From NCBI RefSeq assembly GCF_017599385.1, contig NZ_JAGFPK010000001.1:870177-934176 (forward strand): a stretch of DNA of 64,000 bases. The letters are read 5' to 3'. Positions 54,058-63,201 of this stretch are shown here, piece by piece. This DNA is from Ciceribacter sp. L1K22. Lineage in GTDB: Bacteria; Pseudomonadota; Alphaproteobacteria; Rhizobiales; Rhizobiaceae. Within the stretch, counting starts at the first letter, position 1, and every line of letters starts with the position of its first letter. The notes beneath the pieces were generated by a model. That model was not told where the DNA came from and searched no databases. It saw only the letters and a list, made by a program, of their open reading frames with translations. Made by a program: the position numbers and the translations under genes.

Positions 54058-54938
54058 GGGGTAGGGCCATAAAGGTCGGCGAGGAAGTCGATGAAGAGAC
54101 GCACTTTTGCCGGCAGAAATTGCCGGCTCGGATAGACGGCGGAGAGCTGGACATTCGATGAACCTTCATAGTCCGGGAGGACCTGAACCAGCCTGCCGGC
54201 CCTCAGCTCGGGGCCGACATCCCATGTCGAGCGCAATGCAATCCCGAGGCCGGACATCACGGCCTCCCGTATCACTTCGCTGGAATTGGTGACCAGCATG
54301 CCCTCGGGGCGAATGTTGATCGTGCCCTCCGGTCCCTTGAGGCGCCATGAATCCTGGTTGTGGGCCGGCAGGCACCGATGGTGTTTCAAATCCTCGATCG
54401 CCTTCGGAACACCATATCGTTCGATGTATCCGGGCGCGGCGCATAGAACGCGTCTGACGGGCGCCAGACGCCGGGCGACAAGGCTGGAGTCGGTGAGTTC
54501 GGCGATCCGGATCGCAAGGTCGAAACCGCCGCCGACGATGTCGGTGAAGTCGTCCGAAAGCACGAGGTTGATAGCGAGCTCTGGATGGGTCTCCATGAAG
54601 CGGATCAGATGCGGCGCGATATGCATGCGCCCGAACGAGGTGGGCGCGGAGATTTTCAGTGTACCGCGCACCTCCGAGGAACGACCGGCGGCGAAGGCTT
54701 CCGCCTCTTCCAGACCTGCCAGCACCGCCAGCACGCGTTCATGAAAGCCCTGTCCAGCTTCGGTAAGGGAAATCTGCCGCGTCGTTCGCTGCAGCAGGCG
54801 AGTGCCCAGCCGATCCTCAAGTCGCTTGATGCGTTTGGAGACGACCGCGGGCGACAAGTTCAGCGCGCGTGCCGCAGTCGACATGCTTCCTGTCGAGATC
54901 ACACGGGCAAAGACTTCCAGATCGCCGAGATTGGTCAT
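54042..54938 (-). CDS. LysR family transcriptional regulator
   Basis: A 298-residue regulator. The helix-turn-helix is LEVFARVISTGSMSTAARALNLSPAVVSKRIKRLEDRLG and the effector domain begins LKISAPTSFGRMHIAPHLIRFMETHP. It is divergent from glcD across 129 bases. The intergenic region has TACCA and TGGTA arms about 25 bases apart (54970-55000) that could be an operator. It may control the glc operon, though its CrgA/YafC-like features are shared by many unrelated regulators. Confidence 0.87.
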   Translation of the reverse strand: MTNLGDLEVFARVISTGSMSTAARALNLSPAVVSKRIKRLEDRLGTRLLQRTTRQISLTEAGQGFHERVLAVLAGLEEAEAFAAGRSSEVRGTLKISAPTSFGRMHIAPHLIRFMETHPELAINLVLSDDFTDIVGGGFDLAIRIAELTDSSLVARRLAPVRRVLCAAPGYIERYGVPKAIEDLKHHRCLPAHNQDSWRLKGPEGTINIRPEGMLVTNSSEVIREAVMSGLGIALRSTWDVGPELRAGRLVQVLPDYEGSSNVQLSAVYPSRQFLPAKVRLFIDFLADLYGPTPYWER

Positions 54939-55067
54939 GAGCTATTCTTTCCGAAATCGTCATAAGTCTATACCATTGGCGCCTTCGCGGGTGAAGTGGT
55001 AAAGAAATAATACCAATTGCGGGTGTGTGGCCGCATCGTGTATGCCTTTATCAAAAGGGAGGCCTTC

Positions 55068-56501
55068 ATGACGGAAGCGATAGCGTTCATCGATCCCGAT
55101 CCGACGATCCTGTCGCGGCGGGCCGAAATCGTTGCCGACCTTGCCGATTTCCTGCCGCCCGAGCGCTTGATCCACGAGCCTTTCGAGCTCGTGCCGTTTG
55201 AGACCGATGGATTTCTCGCCTATCGGCGTCGACCTCTGGCGGTCGCGCTGCCGGAGACCACGGCACAGGTGGCGGCGGTCATGCGTTATTGCCACAAGTA
55301 TGGGATCCCGGTCGTGCCGCGCGGAGCCGGCACCTCCCTTTCCGGCGGCGCGATACCGCAGGAGGATGCGGTCGTGATCGGGTTGTCTGCGATGACCCGC
55401 ATTCTTGAGGTCGACTACGACAATCGATGTGCAACGGTTCAAGCCGGTGTCACCAACCTGTCGATTTCCGAGGCGGTGTCCGCCGATGGTTTCTTTTACG
55501 CACCTGACCCATCGTCGCAGCTCGCCTGCACCATCGGTGGCAATATCGGCATGAATTCTGGCGGCGCGCACTGTCTGAAATATGGCGTTACGACCAACAA
55601 CCTCCTGGGCGTGAAGATGGTGCTGGTCGACGGCACGATCATCGAGCTCGGCGGCAAGGCCCTCGATGCTGAGGGGCTTGATCTGCTTGGTCTCGTCTGC
55701 GGCTCCGAGGGCCAACTCGGCATCGTCACAGAGGCGACGGTCCGCCTGCTCGCCAAGCCCGAGGGGGCAAGGCCGGTTCTTTTCGGTTTTGACAGCTCCG
55801 AGGCTGCCGGTGCCTGCGTTGCCGATGTTATCGGCGCCGGAATTGTTCCGGTCGCCATCGAGTTCATGGACAAGCCGGCCATCGAAATCTGCGAGGCCTT
55901 CGCTAAGGCCGGCTATCCCCTTGATGTCGAGGCCCTGCTGATCGTCGAGGTCGAAGGATCGGAACAGGAAATGGAGGCGATGCTCGCCAGCGTCGTCGAG
56001 ATCGCCAAGCGCCATGGCGTCCTGACCGTGCGCGAAAGCCAGTCGGCGACCGAGGCAGCGCTGATCTGGAAGGGGCGCAAATCCGCTTTCGGGGCGACGG
56101 GACGCATAGCCGACTATATCTGCATGGATGGCACCGTTCCGCTCGGGCAGTTGTCCTATGTGCTGCGCAAGACGGAGGAAATTGTAACGCGCTATGGCCT
56201 GCGTTGCGCCAACGTCTTCCACGCCGGCGATGGCAACATGCATCCGTTGATCCTCTACAATATCAATGACCCCGAGGACGCGGCGAAGGCCGAGGCCGCC
56301 GGTATGGATATTCTAAGGCTCTGCGTGGATGCTGGCGGCTGCCTGACCGGCGAGCATGGTGTCGGCATCGAGAAGCGAGACCTGATGCGCCATCAGTATA
56401 CTGACGCCGACCTGGCTCAGCAGATGGCCGCCCGGGCAGCCTTCGATGCCGACTGGATCCTCAACCCGTCGAAGGTGTTTCCGCTCGAGGGGAGAGGCTG
56501 A
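55068..56501 (+). CDS. glcD: glycolate oxidase FAD-binding subunit GlcD
   Basis: A 477-residue FAD-linked oxidase. The FAD domain begins near residue 60 with VPRGAGTSLSGGAIPQEDAVV and IGGNIGMNSGGAHCLKYGVT; the C-terminal oxidase domain includes FHAGDGNMHP with the catalytic histidine and GCLTGEHGVGIEKR. It oxidises glycolate to glyoxylate with GlcE and GlcF. AGGGAGG lies before the ATG. The stop shares one base with the glcE start (TGATG). Confidence 0.94.
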   Translation: MTEAIAFIDPDPTILSRRAEIVADLADFLPPERLIHEPFELVPFETDGFLAYRRRPLAVALPETTAQVAAVMRYCHKYGIPVVPRGAGTSLSGGAIPQEDAVVIGLSAMTRILEVDYDNRCATVQAGVTNLSISEAVSADGFFYAPDPSSQLACTIGGNIGMNSGGAHCLKYGVTTNNLLGVKMVLVDGTIIELGGKALDAEGLDLLGLVCGSEGQLGIVTEATVRLLAKPEGARPVLFGFDSSEAAGACVADVIGAGIVPVAIEFMDKPAIEICEAFAKAGYPLDVEALLIVEVEGSEQEMEAMLASVVEIAKRHGVLTVRESQSATEAALIWKGRKSAFGATGRIADYICMDGTVPLGQLSYVLRKTEEIVTRYGLRCANVFHAGDGNMHPLILYNINDPEDAAKAEAAGMDILRLCVDAGGCLTGEHGVGIEKRDLMRHQYTDADLAQQMAARAAFDADWILNPSKVFPLEGRG

Positions 56502-57709
56502 TGCTGTCGCCGAACACGGAAGCCGAAGCCGCGGATATCATCCGCGCGCACGCCGACAAACACATGCCGCTGCAAATCGTCGGCGGTGGTACTAGGGGTG
56601 GGCTGGGAAACACGGTTCGAGCCGATGCGGCGATTTCCTCTGCCGGCCTGACGGGCATCGTCGCCTACAACCCGGCCGAAATGGTCATCACCGCTCGCGC
56701 TGGCACCACGATTGCCGAGATCGAGGCGGCCTTGGCCAAGAACGGTCAGATGATGGCCTTCGAACCGATCGACCATCGCGGGATCATGGGGACAACAGGC
56801 GAGCCCACCGTCGGTGGACTGTTTTCCACCAATGCCTCCGGACCCCGCCGTCTGTCTGTCGGTGCCGCGCGTGACCACCTGCTTGGCGTACGTTTCGTCA
56901 ATGGTCGTGGTGAGGCGGTCAAGGCCGGCGGACGGGTGATGAAGAACGTTACAGGCCTGGATCTCGTCAAGCTGCTCGCCGGATCGCATGGTACGCTGGG
57001 TTTCCTGACCGAAGTCACCTTCAAGGTCCTTCCGCGTCCTCGCCGCACCGAGACGCTGGTGCTCTCGGGGCTCGACGACGAGCTGGCGACAAAAGCGATG
57101 GCCGCGGCCATGGCGCTGCCGCTCGAAGTGTCCGGCGCCGCTCACCTGCCGGAAAGCGTCAGGGGTCGTTTCATCGGCGGCCAGTTGCCCGACGGTCCCG
57201 CGACCGTGCTTCGCATCGAAGGGCTCGACGCCTCGGTTTCGCTGCGAATGGAGAAGCTGACCGCCGCGATGAATGGCTTTGGTTCCGCCGAACGTCTTGG
57301 CCCTGACCAGACCGCCGGACTGTGGTCGCAGATTCGCGACGTCGCACCCTATGCCGATGGTACTATGCGCCCGCTATGGCGTGTCTCGGTCGCCCCGACG
57401 GCGGGTGAAAAGCTCGTCGCCGCCCTGCGGCTGGAAGCGGGCGTCGATGCCTTTTACGAGTGGCAGGGCGGTCTCGTCTGGATGCGTATGGAAGCCGACC
57501 CCGAGGCGGACCTCGTCCGGCGTTACGTGAAGGCGCTCGGCGGCGGCCACGCCACCCTTGTCAGGGCCGCGGCGCATGCGCGCGAAGCAACATCCGTTTT
57601 CCAGCCGCTGACCCCGGCCGTAGCCGCTCTCACGGAGCGATTGAGAGAAAAATTTGACCCGGCCGGCATCTTCAACCCCGGCCGCATGGCAAGAGGAGAA
57701 GCAGCGTGA
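56501..57709 (+). CDS. glcE: glycolate oxidase subunit GlcE
   Basis: A 402-residue protein with only the FAD-binding half of the GlcD type: LQIVGGGTRGGLGNTVRAD, VGGLFSTNASGPRRLSVGAARDHLLGV and GRVMKNVTGLDLVKLLAGSHGTLGFLTEV. The C-terminus (REKFDPAGIFNPGRM) matches the family. It forms the oxidase complex with GlcD and GlcF. It is overlapped at both ends: by glcD, and by the GTG of the next membrane protein. Confidence 0.93.
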   Translation: MLSPNTEAEAADIIRAHADKHMPLQIVGGGTRGGLGNTVRADAAISSAGLTGIVAYNPAEMVITARAGTTIAEIEAALAKNGQMMAFEPIDHRGIMGTTGEPTVGGLFSTNASGPRRLSVGAARDHLLGVRFVNGRGEAVKAGGRVMKNVTGLDLVKLLAGSHGTLGFLTEVTFKVLPRPRRTETLVLSGLDDELATKAMAAAMALPLEVSGAAHLPESVRGRFIGGQLPDGPATVLRIEGLDASVSLRMEKLTAAMNGFGSAERLGPDQTAGLWSQIRDVAPYADGTMRPLWRVSVAPTAGEKLVAALRLEAGVDAFYEWQGGLVWMRMEADPEADLVRRYVKALGGGHATLVRAAAHAREATSVFQPLTPAVAALTERLREKFDPAGIFNPGRMARGEAA

Positions 57710-58083
57710 CCGACCCGTACTCGCAGATCCCGCAGCGTCCCGAGCAGAGCTGGTTGGAACCCGGCAAGCTCAATGTCCAGCTCGTCTACGGTCTCTATAT
57801 CGCCAGCCTCGTGCTCGGCGTCAGCTCGATCGTCGGCGTCGTCATTGCCTATATCAATCGGGGCAAGCTCGGCGGCTGGGTCGAGACGCACTACACCTGG
57901 GCGATCCGCACCTCCTGGATCGGGCTTCTCTACTCGCTGATTTCGCTGGTGCTGAGCTTCATCGTCATCGGCGTGCTCGGCTTCATCGCCACGCTCGTCT
58001 GGTTCGTCGTCCGTGTCGTGATCGGGCTTCAAAAGGCTGGTCGCGAGGAGCCGATCAGCAACCCCGAGGGCTGGATCGTCTGA
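57706..58083 (+). CDS. small membrane protein inserted in the glc operon (DUF4870-like)
   Basis: A 125-residue protein with three helices near residues 26-50, 70-92 and 95-110 and a hydrophilic proline-rich N-terminus. It begins with a GTG overlapping the glcE stop (GTGA). It lies between glcE and glcF, where standard glc operons have no gene. Its YGLYIASLVLGVSSIVGVVIAYINRG and HYTWAIRTSW segments recall DUF4870 proteins. It may anchor the soluble glycolate oxidase at the membrane; that is an inference from position only. Confidence 0.65.
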   Translation: MTDPYSQIPQRPEQSWLEPGKLNVQLVYGLYIASLVLGVSSIVGVVIAYINRGKLGGWVETHYTWAIRTSWIGLLYSLISLVLSFIVIGVLGFIATLVWFVVRVVIGLQKAGREEPISNPEGWIV

Positions 58084-58112
58084 GGTCGAGACCTCGCAAC
58101 TGGAGTACCATC

Positions 58113-59417
58113 GTGCAAACCAATTTCACCGCCGAGCAGCTCGCCGATCCGCATGTGGCGGAGGCCGAGGGTATTCTGCGCAAGTGCGTGCATTGCGGTT
58201 TCTGCACGGCCACCTGTCCGACCTATGTGACGCTCGGCAACGAGCTCGACAGCCCTCGTGGCCGTATCTACCTGATCAAGGACATGCTGGAGAACGACCG
58301 ACCTGCCGACAAGGATACGGTCACCCATATAGATCGCTGCCTCTCCTGTCTCGCCTGCACGACGACCTGTCCCTCCGGCGTCGATTACATGCATCTGGTC
58401 GACCACGCCCGCATCCACATCGAAAGGACCTATCGCCGGCCGTTCATGAACCGGCTGACGCGTAACATCCTGGCGCTGGTGCTTCCGTATCCTGCACGGT
58501 TCCGCGCGGCCCTGACGCTTGCGAAACTCGGCCGTCCGTTCGCGGGCATCTTCAAATCGATCTCACTGCTGAAGCCGTTTGGCGCAATGCTGGAGTTGGC
58601 CCCGGCGAGGATACCGGCGTCGTCGTCTTTCGCCCGTCCGGCAACGCACACCCCAACGACTGCAAGACGCGGTCGGGTCGCCATCCTCACCGGCTGCGCC
58701 CAGCCTGTCCTCGATCCGAAGATCAACGAGGCAACCATCCGTCTGCTGACGAGGCTCGGTGTCGAGGTGGTCGTGCCCGAGGGTGAGGGTTGTTGCGGTG
58801 CGCTGGTCCACCATATGGGCCGGGAGGAGCAGTCGCTGGAGGCCGCTCGTCGTAACGTCGACGTCTGGATGCGGGAGCTCGAAGACGGTGGCCTCGACGC
58901 GATCATCATCACCGCATCCGGCTGCGGCACGACGATCAAGGATTACGGCCACATGCTGCGCCTCGACCCGGCCTATGCTGACAAGGCCGCCCGAGTCTCC
59001 GCGCTTGCGAAGGACGTGACAGAATACCTCGTTTCGCTGGATCTGCCGCTTCAGGAGAAGAAGGGCCTGACTGTTGCCTATCACTCCGCCTGCTCAATGC
59101 AGCACGGCCAGAAGATCACCATGCTGCCGAAGCTCCTTCTGAAGAATGCGGGCTTTGCGGTGAAGGACCCGGCGGAAGGGCATCTCTGTTGCGGTTCGGC
59201 CGGCACCTATAATATCCTCCAGCCGGACATCTCTGCCAGGTTGAAAGCCCGCAAGGTCAAGAACATCGAGGCGACGAAGGCGGACGTCATCGCCGCCGGA
59301 AATATCGGCTGCATCACCCAGATCGCGAGCGGCACCGCCATTCCAATCGTCCACACGGTCGAGCTGCTGGACTGGGCCTATGGCGGCGAACGGCCGGGGG
59401 CGCTGGCCGACCGGTGA
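58113..59417 (+). CDS. glcF: glycolate oxidase iron-sulfur subunit GlcF
   Basis: A 434-residue protein. Two 4Fe-4S clusters are bound by CVHCGFCTATCP and CLSCLACTTTCP. Two cysteine-rich CCG-type domains follow: TGCAQPVLDP, GEGCCGALVHH, and HSACSMQHGQK, GHLCCGSAGTYN. It passes electrons from the FAD subunits to the quinone pool. The start is GTG at 58113 with a TGGAG site; 30 bases after the membrane protein. The last gene of the glc operon. Confidence 0.94.
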   Translation: MQTNFTAEQLADPHVAEAEGILRKCVHCGFCTATCPTYVTLGNELDSPRGRIYLIKDMLENDRPADKDTVTHIDRCLSCLACTTTCPSGVDYMHLVDHARIHIERTYRRPFMNRLTRNILALVLPYPARFRAALTLAKLGRPFAGIFKSISLLKPFGAMLELAPARIPASSSFARPATHTPTTARRGRVAILTGCAQPVLDPKINEATIRLLTRLGVEVVVPEGEGCCGALVHHMGREEQSLEAARRNVDVWMRELEDGGLDAIIITASGCGTTIKDYGHMLRLDPAYADKAARVSALAKDVTEYLVSLDLPLQEKKGLTVAYHSACSMQHGQKITMLPKLLLKNAGFAVKDPAEGHLCCGSAGTYNILQPDISARLKARKVKNIEATKADVIAAGNIGCITQIASGTAIPIVHTVELLDWAYGGERPGALADR

Positions 59418-59529
59418 CCTGTCCCACGGTGATACGATTGCCCGCTCGGTCGCTAAGTTAGAAATTAAGAATTTCCCGATAAAGTCGTCGCTTGAGGGCA
59501 TTCGACTTGCCACCTGGAGGAGGTGCGAC

Positions 59530-59988
59530 ATGAACGGACGTCTAGCGGCATTCGGCGCGATCGTTCTCGCCCTGTGGCCGGCTGTCGCCGCCGCGGATCT
59601 GGTCTATTGCGCGACCGACGACAAGTGGTTGAAGTTGTCGGTGGAGACCATGCTCTCCGATGACAAGGACAAAGAGCCCGTGCGATTTCGCGGAGCTATG
59701 TTGCTGAAGCAGGCGGCGATGCCGGGTGACCACAGGGCAATGCGTTTCAACGGATCGATGATGCGGCGATACTGGGGCGAGGGCGACGACGTGAAGCTTC
59801 GCCTGTCCTCCGAAAGTCGTTTCGGCAAGCCGTTGTTGACGCTGGATATTGATCTCGGCAATCGCCAGGCCGATATCGGCCGCATACGCTTCTCAGGATC
59901 CTATTCGATGGTATTGGACCCCCAGGCGAAACCGCAGTCCGGTACGGACGCCGCCCTGAAGGGCCAGCTTCTCTGTCAGGTCCGCTGA
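59530..59988 (+). CDS. small exported protein, unknown function
   Basis: A 152-residue protein with a signal peptide (cleavage near AVAAAD, residue 22). The mature part is beta-rich and charged: YCATDDKWLKLSVETML, a DDKDKE stretch, and a final LLCQVR that leaves a cysteine pair (YCATD and LLCQ) able to form a disulfide. GGAGGAGGT lies just before the ATG at 59530. It follows glcF by 112 bases and converges stop-to-stop with an outer-membrane protein gene. I do not recognise a family. Confidence 0.6.
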   Translation: MNGRLAAFGAIVLALWPAVAAADLVYCATDDKWLKLSVETMLSDDKDKEPVRFRGAMLLKQAAMPGDHRAMRFNGSMMRRYWGEGDDVKLRLSSESRFGKPLLTLDIDLGNRQADIGRIRFSGSYSMVLDPQAKPQSGTDAALKGQLLCQVR

Positions 59989-60651
59989 TCACCAACTGTA
60001 TGTGAGCCCGGCGTTGACCGCGTTCGTGAGGATGCGGGTCTTCAATGTCGCGCCGCTGTCGATCTCGGCGTCGACCCAGGAATAATTGCCCTTGTACTCC
60101 ACGAATGCGGACCATGCATCCGTGAACCTGTAGGCGACGCCGGCCTGCGCCTGGATTGTCGGTCCACCGATCTGGTACTCGCTGGTCTCGTTGCCGTTAC
60201 GCGTTACCTCGACATGCGGAATGTTGACGCCGGCGCCAGCGCCGACATAGGGCACGAATCTCGAGCCCTCGATCGGAAAACGATAGAGGGCATTGACGGT
60301 CAGAAGATTGATACCGTCGGTGAATTCGAAATGGTCCCAGCCGCTCTTAGCCAGCGTTTCATCGTCCGCGTAAACCTTGGCATGGGTGTAGTCGATCGAC
60401 AGGCCGAGATTGGGTCGGCCGAAATCCTCCAGCCACCATGTCGCCCGCGCGCCGTAATAGGGCGGCATCGAAAACGACTTGCCCTCCCAGCCCGCCGTGA
60501 AGTCCGGCTCGTCCGAAACCTCGACCTCGCTGTGCGGCGCCGACTGAAAGCCGCCATAGATCGAAACAGCCATTTCCGCTTTTGCTGGCAGTGCTGCCAT
60601 GAAAACGGCGAGGGAGATCCCGATGAGTGTCAGGGCAGGCTTCTGAAACAT
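59989..60651 (-). CDS. outer-membrane beta-barrel protein
   Basis: A 220-residue protein with a signal peptide (LPAKAE, cleavage near residue 25). It is built from amphipathic strands alternating in hydrophobic and aromatic residues (MAVSIYGGFQSAPHSEVEVS, NLGLSIDYTHAKVYADD, FVEYKGNYSWVDAEID) and ends LTYSW, an aromatic C-terminus typical of barrels. The layout suggests an eight-stranded OmpW/Omp25-like pore. The ATG at 60651 is chosen; no ligand can be given. Its stop abuts that of the convergent gene at 59988. Confidence 0.8.
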   Translation of the reverse strand: MFQKPALTLIGISLAVFMAALPAKAEMAVSIYGGFQSAPHSEVEVSDEPDFTAGWEGKSFSMPPYYGARATWWLEDFGRPNLGLSIDYTHAKVYADDETLAKSGWDHFEFTDGINLLTVNALYRFPIEGSRFVPYVGAGAGVNIPHVEVTRNGNETSEYQIGGPTIQAQAGVAYRFTDAWSAFVEYKGNYSWVDAEIDSGATLKTRILTNAVNAGLTYSW

Positions 60652-60743
60652 GAAAGGTGTCCGCGCTTGAATATATGCGGCGCACCTTACAGGCCTTTTG
60701 TATCGGTTATTTGTCTGCCTTTGTGACAGGCTCGAACAGCAAC

Positions 60744-60777
60744 AAAAAAGGCCGGACAAGGCTTCCGCTGTCCGGCC
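60744..60777 (-). terminator. rho-independent terminator after the first L,D-transpeptidase gene
   Basis: GGCCGGACA and TGTCCGGCC form a perfect 9-base stem with a 10-base loop; in the leftward transcript it is followed by TTTTTT. It lies 21 bases after the L,D-transpeptidase stop. Confidence 0.9.
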
Positions 60778-60798
60778 AGATGAGCTGATTGGGTGCGG

Positions 60799-61494
60799 TC
60801 AACCGCCGAACATCGTGCGCAGAATGTCGATGCCCTTGTCCTGGAAGCTTACTTCGCCTTGGCGGTTTCCGGGTCCGACCACGATGACCTTGGTGCCGAC
60901 ATCGGCCCGAGCATAGAGATGCTCCACGTCCTTGTTCATCATGCGAATGCATCCGGACGACATGTTCTGACCGATGGTCCAGGGCTGGTTTGTCCCGTGA
61001 ATGCGGAAGATCGTGTCGCGTCCGCCCTTGTAGAGGTACATCGCGCGTGCGCCGAGGGGATTGTCTGGGCCGCCCTTTTGGACGATCGGCAGGATATGGC
61101 CCTTGGCGGCTTCGCGAGCGCGCATCGATGCCGGCGGGCGCCATTCCGGCCATTCCGCCTTTCGGCCGATCTTCACCACGCCGGACCAGCCGAAGCCGTC
61201 GCGACCGACGCCAACGCCATAGCGGGTCGCGCGGTTCTTGCCTTCGACGTAGTAGAGAAACTTGTTGTTGGTATCGATGATGATTGTGCCGGGCTTTTCG
61301 TCCGTCACGAGATGCACTACGCGCCGCTTGTACTTTTCCGCCACCTGCTTCTTCTGGGCCACGAGGACCACGTCGCTGCGGCTGTCCGCAGGCACGGCGT
61401 TCCCGGCATTTGTAAACGCGTGTGCGGATACCGGCGTCATGACGCTGGTAATGGCCAAGGCAGCAGCGGCCGCGGCATTGACGTATTTCGACAT
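60799..61494 (-). CDS. L,D-transpeptidase (YkuD family), copy A
   Basis: A 231-residue exported enzyme: signal peptide ending in SAHA (cleavage near residue 26), then a YkuD domain with IIIDTNNKFLYYVEGKNR, RIHGTNQPWTIG and the nucleophile in SSGCIRMMNKDVEHLY. It cross-links or attaches proteins to peptidoglycan in the periplasm. The ATG at 61494 follows GAGAGGG. The neighbouring gene at 61630 is a close paralogue on the same strand. A strong terminator follows. Confidence 0.92.
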   Translation of the reverse strand: MSKYVNAAAAAALAITSVMTPVSAHAFTNAGNAVPADSRSDVVLVAQKKQVAEKYKRRVVHLVTDEKPGTIIIDTNNKFLYYVEGKNRATRYGVGVGRDGFGWSGVVKIGRKAEWPEWRPPASMRAREAAKGHILPIVQKGGPDNPLGARAMYLYKGGRDTIFRIHGTNQPWTIGQNMSSGCIRMMNKDVEHLYARADVGTKVIVVGPGNRQGEVSFQDKGIDILRTMFGG

Positions 61495-61583
61495 GATAAT
61501 CCCTCTCAATCCTCAGGGGCGAGAGGTTTACCCAAGTTTCGCCGCAATTCAAGGCCGAGCCGTCACGGTAAAGCGGAATTGAA

Positions 61584-61616
61584 GATCTTCCGGCAGTAAA
61601 GTTATGCCGGAAGATC
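61584..61616 (-). terminator. 12-bp perfect hairpin between the two L,D-transpeptidase genes
   Basis: GATCTTCCGGCA and TGCCGGAAGATC pair perfectly with a nine-base loop, 13 bases past the second L,D-transpeptidase stop. The leftward transcript continues TTCAATTCC, a weak U-tract. Confidence 0.6.
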
Positions 61617-61629
61617 AATCATTGGCAAT

Positions 61630-62364
61630 TCAGATCACGATGACCTTGGTTCCGACGTTCACGCGCTCGTAGAGGTCGACGACGTCCTCATTGCGCATGC
61701 GAATGCAGCCGGAGGAAACACCCGAGCCGATCGTCCATGGCGCATTGGTGCCGTGGATACGGTAGAGCGTTGAGCCGAGATACATTGCACGCGCGCCGAG
61801 CGGGTTTTCGGGGCCGCCTTCCATGCGTGCCGGAAGGTAATGGCCCTTGGCAGCTTCTCGAGCGATCATCTCCTTCGGCGGCACCCAGCTCGGCCATTCG
61901 CGCTTCGCCGTGACCTTATGCGTCCCGGCCCATTCGAAGCCCGGTTTGCCGACCCCAACGCCGTAGCGGCGTGCTTGTCCGCCTTCCATCACGAGATAAA
62001 GGAAACGGTTGTTCGTATCGATCACGATCGTGCCCGGTTTCTGCGCCGTCTCGTAGGCGACGATCTGCGGCAGGAACTGCGGTTCGATCTGTGTCTTGAC
62101 CGGATTGTTCGGCCGCACCGCGACCGGCTGCATCTGCTGTTGGCCGCGCAAGATCTGGCGGGCAGGCGATCGCGGTTGGGGCGCCGCCGGCCGCGCGTAG
62201 ACCCGCGGGCGAACGTCGGCGCCGCCAAGTTGCATTACCCAGGGCGCGCTGAGATCGGGACTGACGATCACGGGTGGCCGCTGCTGATAGCGGTCATTGG
62301 CCGTGGCCGGATGCAACGTCGCCAGCACGAGGCCGGCTGCCAGAAGCAGGGGTGTCTTCATCAT
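61630..62364 (-). CDS. L,D-transpeptidase (YkuD family), copy B
   Basis: A 244-residue exported paralogue of the gene at 60799-61494. Signal peptide ending PATA (cleavage near residue 22); a proline/glutamine-rich linker (RGQQQMQPVAVRPNNPVK) to residue ~105; then the YkuD domain with IVIDTNNRFLYLVMEGG, RIHGTNAPWTIG and SSGCIRMRNEDVVDLY. The core motifs are nearly identical to copy A; the N-terminal linkers differ. Both end VGTKVIV. The hairpin after the stop separates the two transcripts. Confidence 0.92.
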   Translation of the reverse strand: MMKTPLLLAAGLVLATLHPATANDRYQQRPPVIVSPDLSAPWVMQLGGADVRPRVYARPAAPQPRSPARQILRGQQQMQPVAVRPNNPVKTQIEPQFLPQIVAYETAQKPGTIVIDTNNRFLYLVMEGGQARRYGVGVGKPGFEWAGTHKVTAKREWPSWVPPKEMIAREAAKGHYLPARMEGGPENPLGARAMYLGSTLYRIHGTNAPWTIGSGVSSGCIRMRNEDVVDLYERVNVGTKVIVI

Positions 62365-62570
62365 CGGATCTACTCGCTATTATCAACCGAAGGACGGGGA
62401 GCACGGTGCTCCATCCCCGCGATGCTGGCATCATGCACCTGCCCATTTGGTAAAGAGAGGTTCATGAAAAGGCCGCCGATCCCGTAAACCTTTCGTCAGG
62501 GTTAGCGCCCGGTTTTGAAATCCGGTGAACAAATGGTAAACGCCTCCGACCAAGACGGAGAATCATCCCG

Positions 62571-63200
62571 ATGCACACCGACGGCCTGATCACCGGCGAA
62601 GACTGCCTTTCCCGCTGCTTCTGGCACGGTGGGATGGAGGATTACCGGCGCTATCACGACGAGGAGTGGGGCCGTCCCGTCACCGACGATCATCGCCTGT
62701 TCGAGAAGATCTGCCTCGAAGGTTTCCAGTCGGGTCTCTCGTGGCTGACAATCTTGCGGAAGCGCGAGGCTTTCCGGGATGCCTTTGCCGGCTTCGATTT
62801 CCGCAAGGTTGCGGTCTTCGGCGATGATGATATCGCCCGTTGTCTCGCCGATGCAGGCATCGTCCGCCATCGCGGCAAGATCGTCTCGACCATCAACAAT
62901 GCCCGCCGCGCGGTCGATCTGGTGGCGGAATTCGGCTCGCTGGCGCGTTATTTCTGGAGTTTCGAACCGCCGACCTCGGAACGCCCCCCGACAATGGACT
63001 ACGCCACGCTGAAGGCAAACCCGACCTCGCCGACCTCCGTGCGCCTGTCGAAGGACCTGAAGAAGCGTGGCTGGACCTTTGTCGGCCCGACCACCGTCTA
63101 TGCCTTCATGCAGGCCATGGGCCTGGTCAACGACCATATCGAGGGCTGCTGCTGCCGCGACAAGGTCGAGGATATGCGTCGCGCCTTCAAACGGCCCTGA
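62571..63200 (+). CDS. tag: DNA-3-methyladenine glycosylase I
   Basis: A 209-residue base-excision enzyme. The zinc ligands are visible: Cys16 in RCFWHG and His29 in RRYHDEEWG near the N-terminus, and His plus Cys in NDHIEGCCC near the C-terminus, as in E. coli Tag. The central helix-hairpin-helix region includes FQSGLSWLTILRKREAF. It removes 3-methyladenine from alkylated DNA. It is convergent with a paralogue whose stop lies 1 base away. Confidence 0.94.
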   Translation: MHTDGLITGEDCLSRCFWHGGMEDYRRYHDEEWGRPVTDDHRLFEKICLEGFQSGLSWLTILRKREAFRDAFAGFDFRKVAVFGDDDIARCLADAGIVRHRGKIVSTINNARRAVDLVAEFGSLARYFWSFEPPTSERPPTMDYATLKANPTSPTSVRLSKDLKKRGWTFVGPTTVYAFMQAMGLVNDHIEGCCCRDKVEDMRRAFKRP

Positions 63201-63201
63201 C

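Noticed and set aside
57654..58112. An upstream extension of glcF through the small membrane gene
   Set aside because: The GTG at 58113 has a ribosome site and begins at the family N-terminus; the upstream part is Arg-rich shadow sequence.
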